The notes: generated from the letters alone by a model not told the origin. DNA of 64,000 bases from Maricaulis maris (GCF_003634045.1 NZ_RBIM01000001.1:1-64000), one strand, 5' to 3'. Numbered from the stretch's first letter, positions 1-9,249 are shown. Numbers and translations: made by a program.

Positions 1-3000
1 TGATCTTCAATTGGATAGGGATTACCCACATTCGGGCCACTGCCGGTATTCGTTGTCGCCGTGTGGATATGAAAGCTGTCCCGCCAAGTGGTTGGGGTGA
101 ACTCAACAACCGTATCATCTGACCGGGTCACGAGCAGGCTGATCGCGTCTTTGAAACGGAAGTATTCATAGGAGTTGGACTCGACCGAAATCTCGTATCC
201 GATGGAGACTTCGAGCAACGACCCCGGCTTCACCGGTATCGCTTCAGTGGTCAGGGTCAGGGTGTGAAAATGACTCTCCTGGTTGACCGTGCCAGAGGCC
301 AGCGACACGAAGTCAAACTCATCAAGATAAACGGCCGAGCGCGTACCAAGCTGCCCATTAACGATGGAGCGCGCCGTAACCGTCTCCGCGACGATAGTAT
401 CAACAGCCAGACCGGGCGCGCCCAGCACGCCGGTTTCGGTGTCAAACGTGAAACGCTCTTCACCCTCGATTACAAGGAAGTCGAAGGCGAAGTTTGCTGT
501 CGCTGTCTCGCCATCGGAATGCGCCTGCATGCCGTTGATCTTGCCGCCCACATCCAGCGTGAACCCATAGGTCGCTTCCAGTCGGCCGTTCACATCGACC
601 AGTGCAGCAGCGTTGACAGACACCCCCGACGCGTTGTCCCCAATCGCGGCGTAGATAAGGTCCTCAGAGTCCGAAAGCGCGGTCTCTGCGTTCAGCTCGA
701 CTTCATTAACGCGGGCAATGGTGGCACGCGCGAGGATATCCTCCTCGGCATTCGTCTGGCGCGCATCGAGCGCGACAATGGCGGCCGCGTTGACCGCCAC
801 CCCATCCGTCCACGCGGTGTTTTCCGCAATGATGGCCGCCTCGGCATTGCCCAGCCGGACAACCGCGCCCTCGATCTCCACGAAGGCTGCCTCGGTTTCG
901 TCGGCGCGCACCTCGCGCTCGGCAGCATAGCCCGCAAAACCGGCCAGCACTTGTGCCGTCAAGCTGTCCAGCCCCCGCGACGCCGCGCGCAGACCTTCGG
1001 TCGCATCAACCTCGACTTCATTGACCCGATCATTGGTCGCGCGGGTGAGGATATCACCCTCGGCATTGGTCATGCGACCTTCGAGCGTGACGATGTCACC
1101 CGCATTGGCGCCGGTCTCGGATGCCCGCGTGGTCTCTTCCGTCGCCAGATCGGCCGCGACTGCCGCCACCGCGTCGGCATTGTCGCTCGCCTCACCTTCA
1201 ACCACGTCCATGCGGGCAGCGAGCAGCAACCGAGCCGCCGCCTCGGCCGCAACCGCGTCCGTCCACGCGGTGTTTTCCGCGATGATCGCGGCTTCGGCAT
1301 TGCCCAACCGGACAACCGCCCCCTCGATCTCCACGAAGGCTGCCTCGGTTTCGGCGGCGCGCACCTCGCGCTCGGCAACATAGCCCGCGAAGCCGGCCAG
1401 GACTTGCGCCGTCAAGCTGTCCAGCCCCCGCGACGCCGCGCGCAGGCCTTCGGTCGCATCAACCTCGACTTCATTGACCCGATCATTGGTCGCGCGGGCG
1501 AGGATATCACCCTCGGCATTGGTCATGCGACCATCCAGCGTGACGATGTCACCCGCATTGGCGCCGGTCTCGCTCGCCCGTGTGGTCTCTTCTGTCGCCA
1601 GGTCGGCCGCAACGGCTGCCACCGCGTCGGCATTGTCGCTCGCCTCGCCTTCAACCACGTCCATGCGTGCCGTGAGCAGCAGCCGAGCCGCCGCCTCGGC
1701 CGCAACCGCGTCCGTCCACGCGGTGTTTTCCGCAATGATCGCAGCCTCGGCATTGCCCAATCGGACAACCGCGCCCTCGATCTGGACGAAGGCGGTTTCG
1801 GTTTCGTCGGCGCGGAACTCGACCTCCGAGACCAGGCCGGTAAACCCGGCCAACATCTGCGCAAGGGTCGAAGACAGACGGCGCCGCTCGTGGTCGATAT
1901 CCGCCCGCGCCAGATCCAGCCGTGCATTGGCCTCGTCAAGCGAGACGCCCAAGCCCTCATCACCGTCGATGCGGTCGATCACCTCTTGCGCCAGGCCGTC
2001 GAGCGCGGCGTCTACGTCGGCGAGGACGGCGGCGGCCGGGCGCGAACCCAGCCCGACCCCGACATTGACGCTACCTGTCGCGATTATCTCGCCCGACACC
2101 GTCACCGCCGCAAGCGCGCGGGCGTCCGTCGACCTCACTCCGCTTTGGGAGATGTAGGCAACACGGGTCTCGACTTGAGCGCCAGGGGGGATACCTTCAA
2201 GCACCGCTCGGCCTTCGGCTGGGTCAATGTATCCCCATACCGTCCAGGCCGTGAACGCCTGCCATCCCCCTGCGCCGTCGCCGATGCGATAGCGATAGGT
2301 CACTTCGACCAACCGGACGCCTGGCGTTGTGACTTCACCGGCGACCTCTACTGCCGGCTGCGTTTCACCATTCTCGCCGTCAATCGTGATCGGCGTGGCA
2401 ACCCAATCAGCTTCAGGCGGTTGCGGGAAGGTGTACGGGTCGGCCGGTGTCAGGCTCGGCGGTGCCGGTGGCGTTGGGTCGAGGCCGAGCGCGAACGGGT
2501 GCTTCGAGTCTGTCTCGGATCTGAAGGTGAGCGTGACCACGGACGTGAGCGGGTCAAAGTCGCGCTTGAGGACGAGGCACTTCAAGCCGTCCAGGACGAA
2601 TTCCGGCTCGTCGATCGTGAAGGCGTCACCCGCCTTCAGCTCACGCATATAAGATTTCAGCGGGATGCGTCCGGTGATGCCTTCACGGCTGTCGCAGATG
2701 TCATAGACCGCGAGCTGCGAGGCTTGCACGCTATTATCAACAAAGACGTATTCGATGCCGCGCACGCGCTTGCCGCGATCCTCGGTCTGGTAAGCCGCGA
2801 CCGTCACCTCATCGATCGGCACCATCTCCCAGTCCTGTGCCTCCTGGACGCACTTCGGGACAATCGTGTTGATGCGGCTGAGGCGGGACGCGGCAGCGGA
2901 AATCTCGACCGGGCCCGCCGTGTCGCGAGCCGAAATCGTCGCGACCGATGTCTTGGGTGCGCCCCGCGTGACGCATGACAGCAACCCGCCATTCTGTGCG

Positions 3001-3950
3001 TACATGCCACCGGCTGATTGTAGGAAAGCCAGCAAGGTCTGGTGTTTGTCATCGGCCGAGGTCCACGCGGCCGACATTGTCCAGCCATTGGCATCCGCGA
3101 CGTTGGCCAACTCGACGAAGGCCGCGACATCGATGCGCGATGGTGCCATGCCCAACCCGCCAACCAGCTGGCCATTCTCGCGAAGACCGAGGGCGAAGGT
3201 CAGCGCGCCGACCGCGCCATTCCTCGTGTAGACCCATGTCGTCGGGTCATCGGCCCGGCAGCTGCCGGCACCGCCAGGATAGGTGGAGTCCTCGCGCGCG
3301 TCGTAGCCGAAGATGCCCTCAATGTCCTGGACGACCTTGGGCAGATCGGCGGGCCACCGCTCGCGCTTGGCATCCATCGCGGCCGTGATCATCGAGCACG
3401 CCTTGCCGGAAATCCGATGCGACGAATTCCATTGCGGCATCGGCGCGCCGCCTATCGTCGGATCGCTCAGCTGGCCGGGTGTTTGAAGCGCCGTGTCTGG
3501 CTGTGTGCCAAGGCGCAGGTCGCGCCAGAAGATATCCTTCCACGTCCCGGTCGTCTGGCGACCATAAGGCCCGCTGAACGAGCACACCTCGCCGTCGGCG
3601 CGGAAGGTGCCAAAGCTCTTGATCGGACCTGCGCCGGAGTAAACTGTCACCAGCGACTGATAACGATTGTCCGAACCCCAGGTGTCGCGGTGGACGATCT
3701 TGCCCGCCACACCGCGCTTACCCATCACGAACGGGATTGCGGCGTCCGGGTCGGCCGCCCATTCAGTCGGAGATCCGCCCGCACCGACCTGCGGCGCCAT
3801 GATCGCGGCGACACCGATGTTGACCGAGGTCGTCACGGCGAAAACCGTTGCCGCCTGGGCCAGCGTGGCCGTGCCGGCAGCAGACGCTGCGAAGGCCCCG
3901 CCGACATAGGTCACCACGGCGCCGATGGCTGCTGAGAACGGATCAGCCAT
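1..3950 (-). CDS. Phage tail tip / host-specificity protein (gpJ-like), 3' end outside window
   Basis: This is an open minus-strand frame of more than 1,316 codons, starting MADPFSAAIGAVVTYVGG at 3950 and overlapping the previous gene's stop as ATGGCTGA. The N-terminal part has a small hydrophobic Ala/Gly-rich segment, then a region resembling the base of tail-tip proteins. The middle holds a fibronectin-like stretch (about codons 500-600). From about codon 690 come Ala/Glu-rich, probably helical repeats, then a beta-rich region running off the window. Size and last position in the tail operon fit a gpJ/tip attachment protein that contacts the host receptor. The specific subfamily is not identified. 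Confidence 0.8.
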   Translation of the reverse strand, partial: MADPFSAAIGAVVTYVGGAFAASAAGTATLAQAATVFAVTTSVNIGVAAIMAPQVGAGGSPTEWAADPDAAIPFVMGKRGVAGKIVHRDTWGSDNRYQSLVTVYSGAGPIKSFGTFRADGEVCSFSGPYGRQTTGTWKDIFWRDLRLGTQPDTALQTPGQLSDPTIGGAPMPQWNSSHRISGKACSMITAAMDAKRERWPADLPKVVQDIEGIFGYDAREDSTYPGGAGSCRADDPTTWVYTRNGAVGALTFALGLRENGQLVGGLGMAPSRIDVAAFVELANVADANGWTMSAAWTSADDKHQTLLAFLQSAGGMYAQNGGLLSCVTRGAPKTSVATISARDTAGPVEISAAASRLSRINTIVPKCVQEAQDWEMVPIDEVTVAAYQTEDRGKRVRGIEYVFVDNSVQASQLAVYDICDSREGITGRIPLKSYMRELKAGDAFTIDEPEFVLDGLKCLVLKRDFDPLTSVVTLTFRSETDSKHPFALGLDPTPPAPPSLTPADPYTFPQPPEADWVATPITIDGENGETQPAVEVAGEVTTPGVRLVEVTYRYRIGDGAGGWQAFTAWTVWGYIDPAEGRAVLEGIPPGAQVETRVAYISQSGVRSTDARALAAVTVSGEIIATGSVNVGVGLGSRPAAAVLADVDAALDGLAQEVIDRIDGDEGLGVSLDEANARLDLARADIDHERRRLSSTLAQMLAGFTGLVSEVEFRADETETAFVQIEGAVVRLGNAEAAIIAENTAWTDAVAAEAAARLLLTARMDVVEGEASDNADAVAAVAADLATEETTRASETGANAGDIVTLDGRMTNAEGDILARATNDRVNEVEVDATEGLRAASRGLDSLTAQVLAGFAGYVAEREVRAAETEAAFVEIEGAVVRLGNAEAAIIAENTAWTDAVAAEAAARLLLAARMDVVEGEASDNADAVAAVAADLATEETTRASETGANAGDIVTLEGRMTNAEGDILTRATNDRVNEVEVDATEGLRAASRGLDSLTAQVLAGFAGYAAEREVRADETEAAFVEIEGAVVRLGNAEAAIIAENTAWTDGVAVNAAAIVALDARQTNAEEDILARATIARVNEVELNAETALSDSEDLIYAAIGDNASGVSVNAAALVDVNGRLEATYGFTLDVGGKINGMQAHSDGETATANFAFDFLVIEGEERFTFDTETGVLGAPGLAVDTIVAETVTARSIVNGQLGTRSAVYLDEFDFVSLASGTVNQESHFHTLTLTTEAIPVKPGSLLEVSIGYEISVESNSYEYFRFKDAISLLVTRSDDTVVEFTPTTWRDSFHIHTATTNTGSGPNVGNPYPIED
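705..1875 (-). repeat. Tandem 453-bp (151-codon) repeats inside the tail tip gene
   Basis: Three in-frame copies with a period of 453 bp are visible; for example the same CACGCGGTGTTTTCCGC segment begins at 811, 1264 and 1717. The two right-hand copies are nearly identical over their length. The left-hand copy keeps only its first part and then diverges. Each unit encodes a Glu/Ala-rich helical segment containing EGAVVRLGNAEAAIIAENTAW. The whole number of codons keeps the frame open, so copy number can change by recombination without disrupting the protein. Confidence 0.9.
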
Positions 3951-4368
3951 CGACCGGTACCCGCCACGCGGCTAGATACTGGGTCGGTTGAAGGACGACG
4001 AAATGGCCATCATTCAGGCCCAGCAGTCGGCCATTGCCCACATTGATCATCAGCGAGGCGCCAAACGGCTCCGGTGCTGGCAGCGCGACGATATCCGCCA
4101 GCCAGGCCCGCGCCGGCGCGATACGTGTCAGTCCGGCTTGATCAACACCCTCTGCCAGGCCCGGCAAGTCCAGCCTGCGCAGCGCCCGTATCGCCCCAGC
4201 TTCCGAACGATAACGAACGCCTTTCATCAACGGCAAACCGACGCCGAGTTGATGCAGGGTGAAGCCGACCAGCTTGGCACAGTCATGTCGGCCCCACGTC
4301 TGCGGTCGGCCGAAAAAGGTGTCGAGCGCCGCTTGGGCAGCGCGCTGACGTTTGGCTTGATGGCTCAT
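3943..4368 (-). CDS. DUF6950-like phage tail assembly protein
   Basis: This 141-residue protein has the motif TWGRHDCAKL near residues 24-33, typical of a small phage family (DUF6950) distantly like NlpC/P60 peptidases, with Cys and His close together. It sits directly before the tail tip gene, where siphophages often encode a tail-associated peptidase. Its start overlaps the upstream stop (ATGA) and its end overlaps the tail tip start, so translation is probably coupled. Peptidase activity is not established. Confidence 0.65.
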   Translation of the reverse strand: MSHQAKRQRAAQAALDTFFGRPQTWGRHDCAKLVGFTLHQLGVGLPLMKGVRYRSEAGAIRALRRLDLPGLAEGVDQAGLTRIAPARAWLADIVALPAPEPFGASLMINVGNGRLLGLNDGHFVVLQPTQYLAAWRVPVDG

Positions 4369-5012
4369 CGGACCACCACCCCACCATTGGTGACATTCCC
4401 ACCACCGCCTGAACCGCTGGCGATGCTCTTACGCGGTTCTGCGACTCGCCAAAAAACCTTGCCGGCAACCTTCGGGATATGGATCAAGCCATACTCGCCT
4501 GGCCAAACGGAGATATGAAACGCGTGCGACAGACGTTGATGCGCCGTCGGCTCCAGTTGCAGCTCGTCATCTGATCCACATTGCAGGATCACTTGCCGGT
4601 TCGCTTCGCCGACCTTGAGGTTGGCGAAGTCCAGACTGCCGATGAACAAACGCTCCGGAACGCCGATGGCCTGCCCGGTTTCGGGATCAACAGCGCCTTG
4701 CCAGACCCGCACTTGCGATCCTTGCGCGGCCGGCGCGGCCAGCGCCGCAACGGCCCCGTCCGAGGACGGAATGAGCGTGATTTGCGCGGAAACGGCCGTG
4801 GTCGCGACACCGTCTGTGATCGTGTCAACGCCACCCAGGACGCCATAGGTCACGTCGCGGGACGTAAAGCTCTGGGCTTCGCCATCGACCTCGAAAGCCA
4901 CCATTCCGCCATCAACCAGGCGAAGCGCCGCGTCGGGCAATTCGATCTCGACTGCGGTAAAATGGGTCGATATCGCGTTCGACCAGGCCGCTTTGAGAAG
5001 CGCGTCCATCAA
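4365..5012 (-). CDS. Phage tail protein of unknown family (distal tail module)
   Basis: This 215-residue protein has no recognised catalytic motif. It is beta-rich, with the segment RVWQGAVDPETGQAIG followed by LFIGSLDFANLKVGE, resembling proteins lying between tape measure and tip genes in alphaproteobacterial siphophages and gene transfer agents. It overlaps both neighbours by four bases. The C-terminus is Gly/Ser-rich (GSGGGGNVTNGG), possibly a flexible linker. A distal tail or hub component is likely from position only. Confidence 0.55.
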   Translation of the reverse strand: MMDALLKAAWSNAISTHFTAVEIELPDAALRLVDGGMVAFEVDGEAQSFTSRDVTYGVLGGVDTITDGVATTAVSAQITLIPSSDGAVAALAAPAAQGSQVRVWQGAVDPETGQAIGVPERLFIGSLDFANLKVGEANRQVILQCGSDDELQLEPTAHQRLSHAFHISVWPGEYGLIHIPKVAGKVFWRVAEPRKSIASGSGGGGNVTNGGVVVR

Positions 5013-5599
5013 TCGGTCTCCTCGATCGTGAAGGAGAGGCCGGAAACCATGACGGGTGCGCTGGCTTTGAACGCATCTTGAGGCAGTGTCACAAAGCCTT
5101 CAATGCGTGGATCTGCCAGCTCGGCCGTAGCACCATCCAGCGCGGCCGAGCGGATCATCGGGCGGACCGGAACAACCGCCCGACCGGTTCCGTCCGCCGT
5201 CACTGCCGCGCGTGCGCGGTAGAGGAAACGCTTGCCGCCGACGATCACGGGCATCCATTGGCCCTTGCGGATCGTATAGCCGACGGTCAGTCCGCGAACG
5301 GCGTAGCTGTTGCCAGTCTGCCCAGCGCCATCGATGACCGGATTGCCAGGATTTCCGACATCGAGACCAGGTTGCGGGATCGGCGCGGAGACACGCTCGT
5401 CCTCATCCTCCAGATCCGTCAGGTCCATCGCTTCGAGATAGCTGTGCGGCAACAGCTGATAAGAGATGGCCCAGCGGGTCCCCATGCGCTTGACCCGTGA
5501 AACCGGGCCACCGAACACAGGCTTTTGTTCGCGCCGGGCGGTGATCGGATAGGGCGTGATGCTGGCGATATCGAGATCTGCCGGAAGATCCAGGGTCAT
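5009..5599 (-). CDS. Phage tail protein, probable distal tail component
   Basis: This 196-residue protein begins MTLDLPADLDIASITPYPI and is rich in short beta segments. It directly follows the tape measure gene with a four-base overlap, which is the usual place for a distal tail protein. The segment VIVGGKRFLYRARAAVTADG looks like a structural beta-sandwich stretch. No enzyme motif is visible. The family name is not certain. Confidence 0.55.
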   Translation of the reverse strand: MTLDLPADLDIASITPYPITARREQKPVFGGPVSRVKRMGTRWAISYQLLPHSYLEAMDLTDLEDEDERVSAPIPQPGLDVGNPGNPVIDGAGQTGNSYAVRGLTVGYTIRKGQWMPVIVGGKRFLYRARAAVTADGTGRAVVPVRPMIRSAALDGATAELADPRIEGFVTLPQDAFKASAPVMVSGLSFTIEETD

Positions 5600-7755
5600 C
5601 CAAGCCTCCGCGACTGGTCATAGGACCGCTTCTCGGCCACTGCCTGCGACATCGAGTACGCGCCGCCGGCTGCTTGGGCGGCGATGGGTTCTGAAACCTT
5701 GCGCACGGCGGTGTCGAAATATTTGCTCTTGTCCACGGTGACGAGAAAGCCGCTGTTTTGCCGGCCATTGCCCATCGAGCGCAGCGCCGAGTTCGGCAGA
5801 ACCTTGGCGCCTTGGGACGTGCCGATCACCGGCTCTGGACCAGCTTCGCCGACGATGCCGAATTGGCCGGCCGGGATCATGCCGCCGTTCGCAAAGAAAC
5901 CAGCGAACACCTGTGAGATGAACCCGCCAATCCCGCCGCCACCACCCGCGCCAGCTCCTGTCGAGGCCATGGCATCGCGCGTCTGGAAGATGGCGTCGAC
6001 CAATTGGTCGAGCGACCGGTCGACCAAGCGGCTGATCACGCGCTCGACGGCGCTGCCGAAGGCCTCCCAGACGGTCATCCCCTGGCGCATACCTTCACGC
6101 ATGTCTTCGACAAAGCTGCGCGTCTGGGTCCGGAGAAAATCGATCCGTTCGCGCAAGGCGTCGGTCTCGTGCTCGGCACTCGCCATCTCGCGCGCCAACG
6201 CTTCGATCTCCTCACGCTGGGCCGGCGTCAATTTGATGTTGGCCCGCATCGCCTGGTTCAGAAGGTCGTGCTCATAGCGCAGCGCCGCAGCGGCCTGGTC
6301 GGTCAGCGACATCGCCTGTCGCTCGACCTCTTGCGCGGCGATGAATTCGCGGGCACCGCGAACAAGATTGCGATAGGGGTTTTCCACCGCCCGCTCACTG
6401 TCACCTTCGCGGGCATTGGCCCGATCGCGAGCGCGGGCAACCGCCCGGTCGCGCGTGCCTCGATAGAAGTCGCCCATCGGATCGGATTGCACGATGTCGG
6501 TGGCCTCGGCCGCTGCCTCCTGCAGAACCGTCGCGATCTCCCGGCCGATCTCACCCGGCAGCCCCACAAGGTCTTCCTTCAGGGCGTCGGCCATGCCCGT
6601 AAAAGGATTGACCAGTCGCCCCATAGACACTTGCCCAAGCGTGTCGATCTCGACCCAATCGGGCAGCATCTCGATCAGGGCGTTGATGCGGTCGATTGCG
6701 CCATTCACCATCGACTCGATGCCGGAGATCGTGCGGTTCGCGGCCGAAAGAACGACATCGCCGATAACCGCTGGCAGACGGCTCCAATTGTCAGCAATCA
6801 ATCGGAGAGCAGTACCCCAAACAACGGCCACCGACCGCGCCTCAGTTGCAACGCGCAGGACCACCAAACGGAAACCGTTGATCAGCACATTCCCGACGAT
6901 CCGTGTCCCTTCCACGATCCCGTCCCAAACTTGCCGGAAAACTCCGCCCAGCACGTCCAACGCGGGCTGAATGAAGGTCAGGACGCCATCGCCTATCGTC
7001 TGGAAAGCGGCGATCATGACATCGCCCATGGTGACGGAATACTTGGTCGTGTCGTCTATCGCGGCGGTCATGCCGGCGATGCCGGCTGCGGCGATTCCTG
7101 TAACCGCGATAAACGGCCAGAATTTTGCGACCGCGCTGGTCAGCATGTCGCCCATTTCGCGGAAGGCACGCGCCGCGCCGCCTTCACCCGGCCCGTAAAT
7201 CTGCGAGATCTGTGGCCCTTGCTGGATCAGCACCATCAAGGGGTTCATGCCCATCGCCAACGTCGTGAAGACGTCGTTCATTTGGAACATCAACAGGCGT
7301 TGCTGCATGGCCGTATTGCGGGTCGACCGGCCCAGCTGGTCCATCGCGCTGGCGCGGCCGCGCAGGGCGGCGATCGAGGCCAGCGCCTGTTGCCGCTCCC
7401 GGCTGATCGCCGCTGACATCTCATCGGCCGATATCGCGCCGACAGCGTGTGCCTGGCGCACCTCTGTCTGGGCCTGCCGGTACTGCCGGATTGCCGCATA
7501 GACCGGATTATAGCGCGCCCGCATATCATCCAGCGCGCTGCCATAGGCCGTGATGTCGGTGGCGCTACGCCGAAGGCCACCGGTTACGCCGGTCAGCTGC
7601 TCGATGCGCGCGGTCGTCAGCGCCGCCTTCGCCGAAGTCTCGTTGAACGAGGCTTGCACGCTTTGGGCACCGGCCTTGGCGTTGCGCATACCGCTCGCGA
7701 GGCCGGCGTCATTGGTCCGCAGATCCAGAAGGGCAACACCAAGGCGCTCAGCCAT
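5596..7755 (-). CDS. Phage tail tape measure protein
   Basis: A protein of about 719 residues with long Ala/Arg/Glu/Gln-rich helical stretches, a hydrophobic central region (about residues 230-260) and a Gly-rich segment (GAGAGGGGGIGGFISQVFAGFF) near residue 610, the usual composition of tape measure proteins that set tail length and are ejected on infection. The ATG at 7755 is preferred because AAGGAGG lies six bases before it; a second ATG three bases upstream is too close to that site and a further start at 7791 lacks support. It follows the tail assembly chaperone pair, as in lambda-like tails, but is short for the family, suggesting a short tail. Confidence 0.85.
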   Translation of the reverse strand: MAERLGVALLDLRTNDAGLASGMRNAKAGAQSVQASFNETSAKAALTTARIEQLTGVTGGLRRSATDITAYGSALDDMRARYNPVYAAIRQYRQAQTEVRQAHAVGAISADEMSAAISRERQQALASIAALRGRASAMDQLGRSTRNTAMQQRLLMFQMNDVFTTLAMGMNPLMVLIQQGPQISQIYGPGEGGAARAFREMGDMLTSAVAKFWPFIAVTGIAAAGIAGMTAAIDDTTKYSVTMGDVMIAAFQTIGDGVLTFIQPALDVLGGVFRQVWDGIVEGTRIVGNVLINGFRLVVLRVATEARSVAVVWGTALRLIADNWSRLPAVIGDVVLSAANRTISGIESMVNGAIDRINALIEMLPDWVEIDTLGQVSMGRLVNPFTGMADALKEDLVGLPGEIGREIATVLQEAAAEATDIVQSDPMGDFYRGTRDRAVARARDRANAREGDSERAVENPYRNLVRGAREFIAAQEVERQAMSLTDQAAAALRYEHDLLNQAMRANIKLTPAQREEIEALAREMASAEHETDALRERIDFLRTQTRSFVEDMREGMRQGMTVWEAFGSAVERVISRLVDRSLDQLVDAIFQTRDAMASTGAGAGGGGGIGGFISQVFAGFFANGGMIPAGQFGIVGEAGPEPVIGTSQGAKVLPNSALRSMGNGRQNSGFLVTVDKSKYFDTAVRKVSEPIAAQAAGGAYSMSQAVAEKRSYDQSRRLG

Positions 7756-8149
7756 CATGCGCCTCCTTCGCCCCTTGAACCGGCGGCACAACCGTCACGC
7801 CAATGCCCATCGCTTGCAGCGCGGCCGGCGATGCCTGCGCCGCGCGGACCGGGCGGCCGTAAGCGGCCCGCTCAAGGCGCGCGATCGAGCGGTGAAAATC
7901 GCCCTTCTCCAGCAGGCCGCTGCCCAGGGCTTGCGCCTGGACGGACCGCAGCGTCTCTTCGGCTTGCAGACGGGTAAGCATGGTGAAATAGGCCTTTACG
8001 TGCCGGACGGGCGCGCGGCGCCACCACCAGTCGGGAGACCCGCCAAAGAACCGCTGGAGCCGGATGATGGCTTCACCCCAGCCAATCCGCTCACCGCCCT
8101 CGCTGTCGCTCCTGCCAGCCCGGTCGCTTGACGCAGCAGAAGCCCGGTA
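7748..8149 (-). CDS. Tail assembly chaperone, C-terminal part expressed by -1 frameshift (T-like)
   Basis: In the -1 frame relative to the upstream gene the sequence is open from upstream of 8149 to the stop at 7748 and reads well as protein: GWGEAIIRLQRFFG, then SPDWWWRAPVRHVKAYFTM, then a helical C-terminus. Slipping at the T-run at 8149-8153 would give a fusion of about 97 + 133 residues. An independent start exists only at 7981 (77 residues) and would lose the Trp-rich part. By analogy with lambda G/GT this long form bridges tail tube and tape measure protein. Confidence 0.7.
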   Translation of the reverse strand, partial: YRASAASSDRAGRSDSEGGERIGWGEAIIRLQRFFGGSPDWWWRRAPVRHVKAYFTMLTRLQAEETLRSVQAQALGSGLLEKGDFHRSIARLERAAYGRPVRAAQASPAALQAMGIGVTVVPPVQGAKEAHDG

Positions 8150-8439
8150 AAAACCGACACGATCTGCATTCGCTGAAAGCCGGGGATCTTGTCGAACACC
8201 TCATCGGGGATCTCGACGAAGGCACGGTGCGCAACCTCATCGATCAGCTTGGCCATCTTCCTGTGGCTAGCCCTGTCATGCTTGGCGGAAAGCTCCCCGA
8301 TCAGCGCGCCATCGCGAGTGATCTCCTGGCACGCCTCGACCGACAATTCGTCGGGCGCGTAGATCTCGAAGTCTTCGCCATTGATCCTGATGAAGTCACG
8401 CTTGATGGGTTCAAGACTGAGGATTGCTTCGTCGGCCAT
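7996..8439 (-). CDS. Phage tail assembly chaperone, short form (G-like)
   Basis: This 147-residue frame starts MADEAILSLEPIKRDF and lies between the tail tube and tape measure genes, the fixed place of tail assembly chaperones. The first about 97 residues look like a normal folded protein. The last about 50 are low-complexity Gly/Ser/Ala (for example SGSSGSLAGLPTGGG) and appear to be an out-of-frame reading of the downstream chaperone domain. That pattern fits a programmed frameshift in which this is the product when no slip occurs. Confidence 0.75.
   Translation of the reverse strand: MADEAILSLEPIKRDFIRINGEDFEIYAPDELSVEACQEITRDGALIGELSAKHDRASHRKMAKLIDEVAHRAFVEIPDEVFDKIPGFQRMQIVSVFTGLLLRQATGLAGATARAVSGLAGVKPSSGSSGSLAGLPTGGGAARPSGT
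8149..8153 (-). promoter_or_regulatory. Candidate -1 ribosomal frameshift site in the tail chaperone gene
   Basis: On the minus strand the zero-frame codons are TCG GTT TTT ACC. A run of five T's lets the tRNA on TTT re-pair one base back, giving TAC CGG next. It is not a perfect X XXY YYZ heptamer, since the first half is GGT. It is the best slippery run upstream of the point (about 8085) where coding character moves to the -1 frame. Confidence 0.5.
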
Positions 8440-8638
8440 GGATACCTCCTTCGCCGGGGTGTTCGGTCAGTTGAATGCCAAGACGGGCGCAGACCCGCTC
8501 GATCTCGGCCTGGCGCGTTCGAACCGCCTTCAGGCCGTCCTTGTGTCGCCGCGCGGCGCGCTTGTGTTCCGCCGCCGCGCTGTCCAGTTGTCGGTGCTCT
8601 GCCGCCAGTGCTGCGGGGTCGATATGCGGCCCGGGCAT
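8411..8638 (-). CDS. Small charged phage protein between tail tube and chaperone genes
   Basis: This 75-residue protein begins MPGPHIDPAALAAEHRQLD and is rich in Ala, Arg, His and Glu, probably a helical coiled segment. Its ATG overlaps the stop of the tail tube gene (TAATG), and its 3' end overlaps the chaperone gene by 29 bases; both are signs of a genuine coupled gene. Function is unknown. A role in tail assembly is inferred from position only. Confidence 0.55.
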   Translation of the reverse strand: MPGPHIDPAALAAEHRQLDSAAAEHKRAARRHKDGLKAVRTRQAEIERVCARLGIQLTEHPGEGGIHGRRSNPQS

Positions 8639-9249
8639 TACTCTTCCAGTGGGGCTTGGTGCTGAATCACCAGCTGGCCAAAGCGCGCGGCGGCCGTCGC
8701 AGCGCTTGGGTCGACAAGCGCCATGTATTCGAACGCCAATCCGGCCGGATCACCCTTCTTGAAGACGGGTTCGGGCGAGGAGTTGAGGTAGCAGACCGGC
8801 ATCTGGTATTGCAGGTTCATGGCATCGCCATAGGGCGAGTACGCGCCGCGCAGGAGCAGCGCGTGAAGCGCCACGTCATGCCCGCGATAAAAGGGCAGCG
8901 CCTTTGAGCCGGCCGTCCCGACGCCGGCCGCCGTGGTGGCAACGGTGGTGCCGGCCAGCGCGAGCGAATATTGCTCCAGCTGCAGGTCGAACAAGGTAAA
9001 GCCGACCGTCAGCCCCTCATTCTCGCGAAAGGCTTTCTTGGCACCCGTCAGGCCGAGCGACTTGAACGCCTTCACGTCCTGACTGTGGGCAATTTTCACG
9101 CCCTGCTCGTCGTAATTCTCCGAGCCCGTCGCGCCAATCAGCGCCCACGGACCCGCTGGCGCGGCATCGATGGCGGGAAAGGCCGTGCCGACCGGCGCGA
9201 TATAGGCCTCGATCGGCCCGGCGATGATTTCAAACGGTGCGGTGTTCAT
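8638..9249 (-). CDS. Phage major tail tube protein
   Basis: A 203-residue protein starting MNTAPFEIIAGPIEAYIAPVG. Features such as ALIGATGSENYDEQGVKI and GLTVGFTLFDLQLEQYSLAL match the beta-sandwich tail tube proteins of siphophages, which form stacked hexameric rings around the tape measure. It lies immediately after the tail terminator gene and before the chaperones, the canonical order. No signal peptide or enzyme motif is present. Confidence 0.75.
   Translation of the reverse strand: MNTAPFEIIAGPIEAYIAPVGTAFPAIDAAPAGPWALIGATGSENYDEQGVKIAHSQDVKAFKSLGLTGAKKAFRENEGLTVGFTLFDLQLEQYSLALAGTTVATTAAGVGTAGSKALPFYRGHDVALHALLLRGAYSPYGDAMNLQYQMPVCYLNSSPEPVFKKGDPAGLAFEYMALVDPSAATAAARFGQLVIQHQAPLEE

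Noticed and set aside
264-2978. Plus-strand open frame of 904 codons
   Set aside because: It is the antisense of the tail tip gene. The minus strand gives the sensible protein with in-frame repeats, and the plus frame is Arg/His-rich, a sign of a shadow frame in GC-rich DNA.
7748-7981. A free-standing 77-residue gene before the tape measure gene
   Set aside because: The same frame is open and protein-like far upstream of its ATG, so it is better explained as the end of a frameshifted chaperone.
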